DNA of 64,000 nt, from contig CM036243.1 of assembly GCA_020698575.1 (NCBI GenBank), positions 18,367,403 through 18,431,402 on the forward strand, in the 5' to 3' direction. A model generated the notes under the pieces. That model saw only the letters and a program-made list of their open reading frames with translations, was not told the DNA's origin and made no database searches. Within the stretch, counting starts at the first letter, position 1, and each line of letters opens with the position of its first letter. This DNA comes from Bostrychus sinensis. Taxonomy: Eukaryota; Chordata; Actinopteri; Gobiiformes; Eleotridae. The position numbers and the translations under genes were made by a program. Below are positions 32,446 through 43,300 of the stretch, piece by piece.

Positions 32446-33808
32446 CAATGTCAACTCACTGGAGGGGCTGAGCTTGTGTGGGATGTTGAGCGTTACCGAC
32501 TAGAGATAGTCGGGGCGTCCCCAACCGCCACTGGACTGGCAGACTGGGGTTGTGGTCCCTCTTTACAAGAAGGGAAACCAGAGGGATCACACTTCTCAGC
32601 CTCCCTGGGAAAGTCTATTCCAGGATACTGGAAAGGAGAATTCGGCCGATAGTCGAACCTCGGATTCAGGAGGAACAATGCGGTTTTCGTCCCGGTCGTG
32701 GAACGGTGGACCAGCTCTACACCCTCTATCGGGTGCTTGATGGTTCATGGGAGTTTGCCCAACCTGTCCACATGTGCTTTGCGGACCTGGAGAAGGCATT
32801 CGACCGTGTACCTCACAGCCTCCTGTGGGGGGTGCTCTGGGGGTATGGGGTCCAAGGCCCTTTGCTAAGGGCTGTCCGGTCCGGTGTAAGTTGAACCTGT
32901 TTCCATTGCATGTTGGACTCCGGCAGGGCTGCCCTTTGTGACCGGTTCTGTTCATTATTTTTATGGACAGAATTTCTAGGTGCAGCCAGGGGTCAGAGGG
33001 AGTCTGGTTTGGGGACCACAGGATTTTATCTCTGCTTTTTGCAGATGATGTTGGCTTCATCAAACCAGGACCTTCAGTGTGCACTGGGACGGTTTGCAGT
33101 CGAGTGTGAAGCGACTGGGATACGAATCAGTACCTCCAAGTCCGAGGCCATGGTTCTCGACCGGAAAAGGGTGGCTTGCCCACTCCAGGTCGGAGGAGAG
33201 TTTCTACCTCAAGTGGAGGAGTTTAAATATCTCAGGGTCATGTTCACAAGTGAGGGAAGGATGGAGCGTGAGATCGACAGGCGGATCGGTGCAGCGTCTG
33301 CAGTAATGCGGCCGTTGTATCGGTCTGTTGTGGTGAAGAAGGAGCTGAGCAGAAAGGCGAAGCTCTCAATTTACCGGTCGATCTACGTTCCTACTCTCAC
33401 CTATGGTCATGAGCTTTGGGTCATGACCGAAAGGACAACATCCTGGATAAATGCAGCCGAAATGAGTTTCCTCCGCAGGGTGGTAGGGCGCACCCTTAGA
33501 GATAGGGTGAGGAGCTCGGTTACCCGGGAGGAGCTCAGAGTAGAGCCACTGCTCCTCCACATTGAGAGGAGCCAGCGGAGGTGGCTCGGGCATCTGTTTT
33601 GGATGCCTCCGGGACGCCTCCCTAGGGAGGTGTTCTGGGCATGTCCACCGGGAGGAGGCCCCAGGGAAGACCTAGGACATGCTGGAGGGACTACATCGCT
33701 CGGCTGGCCTGGGAAGTGTCTGGAGAAAGGGATGTCTAGGTGTCCCTGCTTAGACTGCTGCCCCTGCGACCCAGCCCTGGATAAAGGGCAAGAAGATGGA
33801 TGGATGGA
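32446..33808 (+). pseudogene. Rex3 reverse transcriptase remnant
   Basis: The plus strand resumes with GTCAACTCACTGGAGGGGCT, followed by an internal deletion of most of the endonuclease (after about 32515). Then comes the Rex3 RT: KVYSRILERRIRPIV, EEQCGFRPGRGT, CFADLEKAFDRVP, a GLRQGCPL piece and an FADD-type motif around 33045-33055 that is split between frames. Next come ISTSKSEAMVLDRKRV, GRMEREIDRRIGAAS and SIYVPTLTYGHELWVMTE. Frameshifts near 32890, 32940 and 33020 and a later one kill it. It closes with GGATAAAGGGCAAGAAGATGG and a short (GATG)n tail. Confidence 0.8.
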
Positions 33809-33817
33809 TGTTGGGAC
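33809..33817. repeat. Right target-site duplication of Rex3
   Basis: TGTTGGGAC follows the (GATG)n tail of Rex3 directly and equals the nine bases at 21495-21503. Confidence 0.65.
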
Positions 33818-34136
33818 ATGGGACAAGGAGCCTAAAACTGGGATTGTCCCCAATAAATAGGGACATTTATTCACCCTAGACATCACAAAAAGTTTAAACT
33901 TACTAAAGGCTACTTACTAATAATAATAATAATAATAAAGAACTTGTTACAATCTGGCAACACGTCTTGACTCAAAGGTTTCACACTGAGTATTTTTAGT
34001 AGATTATTTTTAAATGTTTTTTTAAAAGGGGCAACATACAATTGATTCTATGAGACTGTTCTTACTTCCGGGTTGGTTGGAAAGAGCATCCCTCCTCTCG
34101 CGCTCAGCTGCAGCATCCACGCGCTCGTTTGTTGTC
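33818..34136 (+). promoter_or_regulatory. Upstream region of rab11fip4
   Basis: Between the Rex3 nest and the first exon. It contains an (AAT)n run at 33918-33938. The last 80 bases become richer in GC (CTCCTCTCGCGCTCAGCTGC, CCACGCGCTCG), as near a TATA-less promoter. There is no clear TATA box at the expected distance. The nest ends only about 350 bases before the start codon, so any distal promoter elements were moved 12 kb away. Confidence 0.4.
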
Positions 34137-34166
34137 ATGAGTAACAACACAAGAACAACCTGGTAA
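34137..34166 (+). promoter_or_regulatory. Nine-codon upstream ORF before the rab11fip4 start
   Basis: ATG at 34137 opens a frame of nine codons that stops at 34164-34166, two bases before the rab11fip4 ATG at 34169. The main start has an A at -3 and G at +4, a good context. If the transcript starts upstream of 34137 this small frame could lower or tune translation of the EF-hand isoform. Confidence 0.4.
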
Positions 34167-34168
34167 AA

Positions 34169-37100
34169 ATGGATCGCCTCTCTCTACGGGGACATAACCT
34201 TCTGATACTACTGAGGAAACTTAAAAAGGTTTTTGATGCCTTCAAGCCGGATTTGGAAGGTTTTATACGGATACAGCACGTGGTGAAGTTAGCCTCTCCG
34301 TTTGGACAGGAGGAGCAGGTGAGTGAGGAGACCTGACTACAATTTGCCACGGTTACAACAAAAACAAACGGTGTATTATTTTAATGCATTTTAGGTTGTA
34401 AGTTACTATTATAGCCTACATGTAACGTTACGATAATACAGCCATAAAAGTTTGTTGATGCGGTACTATTATTACTTTTATGTTGTTTTTTGTTTGTTTG
34501 TTTGTTTTTTTGTTTTTCTTCATCCTAATCATACCATACACCTAAATACTGCTACACTAAAAAAAAAAAAATGTTAGGAAAACAACCTAGAACTCAGATG
34601 TCACTAGAAAATGAATGACATACCTCTGTGATCTTTTTTTTTGTGTAGACAGAGTAAATTATTATGCAAACTCAGAGGGGTGCCCAAACTTTTGCCTATG
34701 ACTGTATGTGCAATAATATAAAAATAGGACATTATTTTGCTAATTGAAGTCCCTCCAGTGTAAATTTTCCCCTTGCATAGGGAGGACCTGTGTAGCTTTC
34801 AGCCAGTCATAGCTCCTCCCTCGCTCCTTTATTTATTCTTTTCTTTAGTACCAAAAGATCTAACCTCCTAAAAAGTGTTATTTAAAATATTATATATGAT
34901 ATGTTTCCACTTTTAATCACTCAGATATTTTAGTCAACTTGAATTCTCATCATAACAATTACATTTTTAACATTTCACACATTAGTGTGCGTGTGTGTAT
35001 GACTCTATAAGTGTGAAGGTCTTATTTTGAGTCAAGGAGAGAGGTCTTAGAGAGAGCAAGTGAGAGAGAGGTGATAGCCATGTAAAATTTTTGTCTCCCT
35101 TTATACTCCCCCTCCACGTCCTCCCAACCTCAAACACCTACACCCACCCACATTTACCCACACACTCACCCCTCCACTCCCAGACCATTTTTATTGGAGT
35201 CATTTATGTCTTCGTTTTACAGTAGTAGACAATGCAGGAGAAACTGACATCACTGAAACAGTAAATAATAGAGCTCTCAGCCATATAGTCATTTTTAGGC
35301 TATCTGATGAATAATCATAAAAAAATTTACATTTCAGACCAGAAGCTTATTTTGAAATGGAAATCACCTTTAAAGTCAATTTTGTTGTGCCACTACAACT
35401 CAATACATTTTCTTTATGGAAGTCAATGGGACTAAAATCGTACTAAAGACCATGAGTGTAACAATTGTTTGTACACGGTGTATTATAGACTTAAACTGGA
35501 CGAGTGAGACTAAAATTCTATATTTTCAATGACAAAGTAAGGGTTAAATATGACATATGAAGAACATCAATTTGCAAACATCTTTATTTCTATAGGCTTT
35601 TTGCAAACAACCCTCATTCACAGTGGTTTGTAGATGTCTAAATATAATATTTTAGCCAAAGTGGTCCTTCCTTTGGTTTGCTGTGCTTTGGTTTCTCTTG
35701 GTCACTGCAGAAAGGGAATAACTGTATGTTGAATAACTGTATGTTGAATAACTGGATGTTGTGGCTGATTGGCTCCCCAGTGTTGTGTTGCTCATCAGCA
35801 GGAACAGAGTGAAGACACTGATTAGCTCCTGTGGGAAGCCTCTCACTGACCTGGGAAATAGGATTATTAGAAATGAAATAAATGCAGATACACTGCTGTA
35901 TAAGAGCTGAACAGATTATGTTTAACTCTTTTTCTAATATTTGTCCCCAGTTTTACCATACCAGAAAGCCTAATCAGAAATAGTGCTGCATAACTGAGCT
36001 TCTCATTTATACAAGTAGCAACCAAACACCCTCATAAAGCAGCACATTTTTGTCTGGTCTGTTGGTCTGTTGTGACAAAATGTTTTGAATATTCTCACAT
36101 TGCTCCCTTTTGTAACTAAATGAGCTTAGGTTTAGGTCTAGCCGCTTTCACACATTAATGCTTTTAACATTAAGATTAAGTGTGTTTACCCATATTACCA
36201 TAAACCTGTATGTGCCCCTCTGACACAGATTCAAGTTGCAGACTATTTTAATCATTTAGTTGAATTTGCAGCAGTGCTATCCTACCTTTTTACCTAAAGC
36301 ACTCCGGTGGTTGTCCCAATGCACCCATTTGCTAAAATTAGCGTTGCTAAAAGTGAATGGCTGGGGGTAGATTTAGAAGAGATCATGCATTATTCACTGG
36401 TGCTGTGGAGTGCTTAGATGAAGGAGACCTCTTAAAGCATTCACTGTAAGTGCATCATCGTAGGTGCCTGCACTCTAACACTTCTAACTAATTATTAAAA
36501 CATCACTACAGAGATTTCCTGGATTTGCACCCACTGCTGCAAATTCAGAGAATGTTACACCATACAGTATCTATCTAATATATGTAAAGTGTTTGAAAGG
36601 TTAATTTGAGTCATAACTCAGATTTAGATTGCTAATCACATCCAAAAAGGTGATGCAAACCATTTCAGTCATGTCAATGTGGTAAAACAGATGCTCGCCG
36701 ATATTCTAGAAACATTATATGTCCTTTAACAGAAGTATATAGCCTGATTACATTTTATCTCTATTACTCCTAGGTAAGGGAGATGGCTAACTTTTTGGAT
36801 CCTAATTCCCATGGAAGGATCAATTTCAAAGACTTCTGCTGTGGTGTACTTGTTATGAAAGGTTTGCTCACTAAAGTATCACTTTTACTAGAATGATCAG
36901 ATTTATGTTATTTTAATCCAAACCTTCTGCTTTTGGTCACTATGTACAAATAAACTGCACTTAGTACACAGCAGCACGGATATGTGTAGTTTGTGCTGAT
37001 TTAGCATTTCCACTAGAGGTCACTTCGCATTTGTATTCTGTCCATGAGCCTTGTGTTTTTGTAAATCCAGTCCTCTACTAGACTGTAAACAGGCCAATCA

Positions 37101-37359
37101 GGGAACAGACACACTGGGCCTGCAGTACAATTGGTCTTTAACTTTTCTTTGCTTAGGCTAAAGGAACAACATTGTACTGTATTCCCAGCACCTGTTGTTT
37201 ATTTTATTTATTTTTTTACATTTTAATAAAGTGACACTTCTGGCACTATTTCTTATAATAAACTGTTTTCTTTTGCAGGTTACTTAAGATTACTCCAAAA
37301 GACAAATGATAAAGAGTTCAACAACAGACCATTTCACAGCTCGCCGAATTGTTGTCAGG
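34169..37359 (+). CDS. rab11fip4: rab11fip4 EF-hand exons 1-3
   Basis: Exon 1 (34169-34318, 50 codons, ends phase 0) starts MDRLSLRGHN and holds the first, degenerate EF-hand (FDAFKPDLEGFIRI). Exon 2 (36774-36861) holds the second (DPNSHGRINF, with Asp, Asn, Ser, Arg in the loop), followed by CCGVLVMKG. Exon 3 (37279-37359) ends in phase 1 at NCCQ-G. The human homologue has the same order. A bridging or terminal exon may follow at 37910. Confidence 0.8.
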
Positions 37360-40300
37360 GTAAGAGTAGACTTGTGAATGTTTGTGTTTTTTTTTTAATC
37401 AGCAGTGTGATTTCTAGATTTACTCCAAGAAGCTAACTACAACTGTGTTGCTGCAAAGTCTGAGGAGACTGTTATATATGTTTACTTATCAAACAGGATG
37501 TGTGTTTATCTTGTAACGTACAGTTTTGTTTTGTTTTTTTCTCAAAATGGTGATATACCCTGTTACTCCAAGTTGCATAGTGAAGAATTTGGTGATTCTG
37601 TACCAAAAATCTTTTCATGTCAGGCAATCATAATGAAAAAAATATAATGTGTCACAATGAAAAAAGTCCATGAACGTTTAGTAGTGCAATTACACGGCTT
37701 TGTCCACCTGATGGCAGTGTAGAGCTGCAGATGTTCAATGCCAGACATTCCCTCTGGTACGCTTTTGGACTGGGCCTAATTTAGTTTGTCTAACCAACTG
37801 TTTTACTGTTTAAGTTGATAGTTTTACATAATAGCAGTTGATAGCTGAGGTTTATCTACATCCATAGGCAGTGTTAAATTGTTAATTTGCTTTACCCTCT
37901 TGTCCTTAGGTTCATTGCAAAATTTGGTTGCTTCCATCTCTGCTGACCTGAGAGGAAAGGTCTCACATGTATTTCACAAATTCTTGAGGCTTTCTCTAAA
38001 GATATATGATACATTGCATGACACCACTTCTACTGGTATCGTCTGTAACCCTGTCCCCCAGCGTTATATGTACCTGTCTGCATTCCAACAGGCTCAGCTT
38101 CTTAATTCAGACAGAAGGCTTCCTGGATAGTCTCTCTAAAAAACAAAACAAAAAACAAAGAAAATATTTGGTTCCCTTATGATGTTTTCATTTTATTCAG
38201 AAGTTCATTGTAACCATATAACTCTTCTTTTGCTAGAGTTCATTATTCTAAAAGAGAACTCTTGAAATATTCACACCGGGTGAAATGTAATCTGGCCACT
38301 ACCTACTGTGCCTTTAACATGTGATACAAAGCACTTCTCTTTTCTAGTATACTTCCCTGTGAACTCAGCTTTTTGGCTATCTGTGGCTTGATCTCTTGCA
38401 GGAACCTTGTTTTGCTTATTGTTTTCTGCACACAGATACAGGTAGGTGAAGTTTACAACCAGCTAAATTGGGAAGTAAATGAGCTTTCCTGTGTAAATAA
38501 ATAGAGCATTGGAAGGTTCAATGATCTGAGATTATAGATTTGACCTTTCTTTGGTTGCATTGTGATATGTGCAGAGAGGTTCTTATTATGCATCAATTAT
38601 TTGTGTATCTATTTGTATATGTATATCTAAAGTCACTGAAGCCACAACCTTTGTGGCTGTGTGGATCTGGATGACTGTTTGGTATTTTTAATTGAATTCT
38701 TTACAGTGAGATATACAGGCTTTGTAGCACAATAGATAGAGCACTTACTCCTGAACTAGAACATCTCTGGTTCGAGTGCAGGTCTGGGCATTTTAGACCC
38801 AGTCAAGGCCTAGGTGTATGTGTTAAAGACAGATTTAAAGCCTTCTTTTTAACATTTCCAAAGACTATAAAACATTCAGTGAACTGCAGGTTGTGTATCA
38901 TTCTCTAAAGTGTATTTATGGCCCATAGAAATGTAGTTATTTTGGAGCATCTGTTTCTATTAGTAGGAAAAATCTTAGGGGGTTAATTTTAGTTATCATG
39001 GCGAGGAGAGAGCAGAAGAGCGAGGAAGGCGAAAAGTGGCTCATTGTTGCAATATGTGTAGTAATAGTGGATTTGTATGTTTGCTCTATCTCTGCTGCTT
39101 ACATTTATGGATTTGGACACTCACTCTCACACATAATACTGATGAGTGCTGGGGAAACTCTCAGCATGCCCAAAGCAGGTGCTCAAGTGAAGAGAGATTT
39201 GTCTTTTTGTGTACTGTATGTGTGTTGGCTTATGTGTGCTGGGATGTCTTGGCCTAGATACAACTCTCTCGAAGTAAATGGAGAAATAGCAGGATCGGTG
39301 GGGGAATTTAAGAGTCTATCAATACCCCATTTAAGGACGTTATGTTTTCCCTGGCATTTGTGTTAGTTGGCTTGGTTGCGTGTTTATTGGTTGGTTTCTT
39401 TTCAACATCTGGAATACTCTACAACACTGGCAAACCAAAACTAGGTTTTGTTTTTTTTATTTTGATTTTTTGTTCTTTTTTGCTCTTCTCCATGGTATTT
39501 CCTGATTCCTAAAACATTACTTTTGCATTAGTCTTGGTGAAGGATGTTTTCTGCTTATTTATTAGGTTCAGGCAAAGCCAAAAGTTTTTAGTAGACACCC
39601 AATTCCTAATAAACAGCAGGAAGCTTTAGAACTCTGAATTAAAATCAACTGAGAAAACACAATATTTTAGTGCACATTTATCTTTAAAGGGAGAAATGTT
39701 TGGAGTTAGAATAGGTCTAGAATCATCCTCTTGTTTTCTATGATATTTTCCCAAGAGTTTTTCTTCACTTTCTCATATTATTTGATCTTTGCTGCATAAT
39801 CTTTAGATAGCTTTGTGTGACTCAACACATGTCACGTACAGTGAACCCCGAAATTATTCATACCCCTGGCAAATTCTGACTTAAAGTAAATTTTATTTAA
39901 CCAGCAAGTTTTTTTTTTTGACCAGAAATGACACAGGCTTCTCCCAAAAGATAAAAAGACGATGTACAAGAAGTGTCATTGTGGAAAAAAATATTTCTCA
40001 AATTTTATTTACATTTGAACAAAAAGTGGCATGTCCAAAATTATTCATACCCTTCTCAATAATCAATAGAAAAGCCTTTATTGGCTATTTCGGCAATCAA
40101 ATGCTTCCTAAAATTGCTGACCAGCTTTTTGCATGTCTCCTTGGTATTTTTGCCCATTGATCTTTAGCAATTAGCTCCAACTCTTTCAGGTTGAGGGTCT
40201 CTTTGTCATCACCCTGATCTTTAGCTCCCTCCACAGATTCTCAATTGGACACAAGTCAGGACTCTGGCTGGGCCACTGCAAAACATTAATGTTTTTGTCT

Positions 40301-43300
40301 GTTAGCCATTTCTTCACCACTTTTGCTGTGTGTTTTGGGTCATTGTTGTGCTGAAATGTCCACTGGTGCCCAAGGGCAAGTTTCTCTACAGACTGCCTGA
40401 TGTTGTTGTTGAGAATTTTGATGTATTGCTCCTTTTTCGTGGTGCCGTTTACTGTGATTAGGTTCCCTGGTCCACCAGCTGAAAAACACCCCCAAAACAT
40501 TAGGTTCCCACCACCAGGTTTGACAGTGGGGATGGTGTTCTTAGGGTTGAAGGCTTCTCCTTTTTTACGCCAAATGAAGGATACGTCATTGTGGCCAAAC
40601 AATTCAATTTTTGTTTCATCTGACCATAAAACAGAAGACCAGAAGTCTCCTCCTTTTTCCATATGAGGATTTGCAAAGGCCAAGTGGGCTTTTTTGTGCC
40701 TTATCTGGAGAAATGGTGTCCTCCATGGTCTGCGCTCGTGGAACCCAGCAGTGTGCAGTGTGTGTTGGACTGTCTGCTTTGAGATGTTGCCACCAGCAGA
40801 GCTCAGATTCATCCGGATGGCCTTGGTGGTCTCTCTCACTATTCTTCTGGCCAGCACAGGTGTCACTTTTGGCTTCCGACCACGTCCTCTGAGATTTGTC
40901 ACAGTGCAGAACGTTTTGTATTTTTTAATAATACTTTGCACTGTAGCCACTTTTAACTTCAAAACATTTTGATATGGTCTTATAGCCCTTTCCTGACTTG
41001 TGAGCAGCCACAATGTGCAGCCGCAGGTCCTCAGAGAGCTCCTTTGTCTTAGCCATGACTGCCCACAAACAGCAGAGAGCTTCTGTTTTTCACCTGTGTT
41101 GATTAAAACAGCTGTTTCCAATGAATCAGGTTAATTAGGATGTTTTAGAAGAGCATGGACTATTTGAAATGGTATAGAACTTTGGATTTTCCCATAGACT
41201 GTGACAGTTTGCAAAGGGTATGAATAATTTTGGACATGCCACTTTTTGTTCAAATGTAAAAAAAAAAAAAAAGGAAAAAAAAAAAGAAAAGCTGAGAAAT
41301 ATTTTTTTCCACAATGATACATCGTTTTATTATCTTTTGGGAGAAGCCTGTGTCATTTCTGGTCAAAAAAAAAAAACTTGCTGGTTGAATAAAATTAACT
41401 TTAGGTCAGAATTTGCCAGGGGTATGAATAATTTCGGGCTTCACTGTAGAACTGCAGATGGAAATACCAACCTAGTCATCATCTGTATTTTGCCTCATGT
41501 CAGATTAATGCTTATTATCCTCACATGGTTCTTTGTTTTGTTTGGATTGTTCTCCATCTTCTCTTTTCACTTCCTTTAATATTGGCATTAGGTTTTCTGT
41601 TTTATCACATATTTCTTTTCAGTGTACAGGAATTTGGTTTACAGCTTGGATAAACAGAAATCGAGCTAGGTAATGTTAATCTAATTGATAGCACAACGAC
41701 AGCCATGTATCATAATCTAATTGAGTGTCACATGGTAAATCTTGAGTGCCTTGGTGCAGTGATTGAAAGTGAAGGCATGTTATCAAAGATGCCTCACAGA
41801 TTACACATTTCTGTATGACCCTTTAACATGCTCCACAAAACTAAATATAATTTGGCAGCTGCCATCTCATATAAACACTGTTTATCAGTCATGTTTTTGG
41901 TGGTGTTGGTTTCTTTGTTGTTAGTGAGCAAAATCACTCAAAAAATTGAATTTGCAAAATAGTGCCAACAATACTATATTGACTCCAGTTTAGTGGATTT
42001 CTTGCCATTGTGAGATATAAGGGCTTTGTGGCTCAATGGATAGAGCATTTACTCCTGAACTAGAAGATCCTTCGTTCCACTTCTGGTGTAGACAATATAT
42101 GTTTACAATTGGCAAAGGTCTGCTTTCTTGCATGCTTGTAGCTGCCATTATTTGAACAAATTCAACAAACATAACTGTAGAAGTTAAGATACTTTTTGAA
42201 TTAACTTTACTAGCTGTAGTTGCTCTATAATTTTTTTTGATTTAATGGTTATGTAAGTACATAGTGTGCTCACATCACAGTAATGAATAGTGATAAGTCA
42301 AACATTGTAAGAAGAATGAATGTGCTGTTGAGTGACAGTTGATAGATGTTGATAGGGAATGAGATTTTGGACAGAGAAGAGAGGGGTGAATGGAATGCAT
42401 GCAGAAAGAGTGTGGATATATATAAAAAAAAAACAGAACAGGAAAATGAAGACCATGAAAAATATAAGATATAGATGGAGTAAAAAGGGTAGAGCAGTGA
42501 CAGAGCACTGATAACGAGAGAGTATGTCTTGTCATTTATTCATGGTGAACTATTTAGCCTGTTGGCTTTAAGCTGAAATGACATCCATCAGGCCTTGCGT
42601 CCAAATCACTCGATGGCTTTTTTCATGCTGTCCAACAGGAACAGTTGAGGTCAGCCAAAATGCGGGACCATACTACAGATGATGAGTATTTAATATACAG
42701 TGAAAATTAAAATGAACAATTATGCAGCAGGAGATCATGAAATTAGCATGCCAAATTATACTGAGCCTGTTTGCCAAAAGGTGCCATGCTAAAAGAGTGA
42801 AAAATAGCAAGAAAGTATTGTGTTTTATAGCGTGATAGGAAGCTCTTCTGCCCACTTCAACCTCCTGACCCCCATCACTAGAGCCAAGCAAGATTGTCCT
42901 GAATAGCACCATGTTAATTTTCCTTTTCAAAGACAATGGCTGACAGTTATGGAAAAATAATTATCACAGCCTTAGAAAAGTTTAGCAAATACACAAAATA
43001 CTCTCCCTTGTCTAGTTCCGTAATTTAAATATTGTATTAGGTATATACTATATTAGTTTACCATACATTCTGGCTCTGCGTAGTCAAATTACCATTATTT
43101 TGTTTGTGACTTTGTATGCACTTTGCTGTGTTTGACTTTAGTTTGATGGGATGTGACTTAGCTGGTTTATTAACATTTTGAGCACATGTGTGTCTGGAGC
43201 AGAGACAAGACCAGGCAGAAGCTCACCAATGACATTCAAGGACGCACAGTGGCCCACACAAGATTAACTAGGGACTGTGTGGCTGTAAGTGGAGCTAATG

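Larger units (their letters stand above)
21504..33808 (+). mobile_element. Nested transposon block: Rex3 LINE split by an L2-like LINE that is split by a Ty3/Gypsy element
   Basis: The outer layer is a Rex3 element (RTE clade). Its left part is 21504-21699 and its right part 32446-33808, ending in (GATG)n. A 9-base duplication, TGTTGGGAC, flanks it at 21495-21503 and 33809-33817. The middle layer, an L2-like LINE (21700-32445), is flanked by CAATG at 21695-21699 and 32446-32450. The inner layer, the Gypsy element (21977-29321), is flanked by GTAG at 21973-21976 and 29322-29325. Rex3 identity rests on its RT sequence and on segments near 32537-32556 and 32921-32941 that resemble the published Rex3 PCR primer sites as I recall them. 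The order of events is therefore Rex3 first, then L2, then Gypsy. Nothing in the nest belongs to the host genes on either side. Confidence 0.85.

Noticed and set aside
32596..33084. Minus-strand 162-residue frame in the Rex3 remnant
   Set aside because: Shadow of the plus-strand RT in GC-rich sequence.
33407..33886. Minus-strand 159-residue frame
   Set aside because: Shadow of the Rex3 RT C-terminal region; no independent motif.
33918..33938. (AAT)n run as a regulatory element
   Set aside because: A plain microsatellite beside the transposon end; no evidence of function.
38717..38800. True tRNA gene
   Set aside because: A- and B-box-like words are present but the acceptor and anticodon arms do not pair, there is no T-run terminator at the right place, and five diverged copies exist. 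It is a repeat.
38998..39366. 122-residue plus-strand frame with a hydrophobic start
   Set aside because: Lies inside the rab11fip4 intron between repeats, has no splice-site, promoter or family support, and composition looks random apart from one hydrophobic run.
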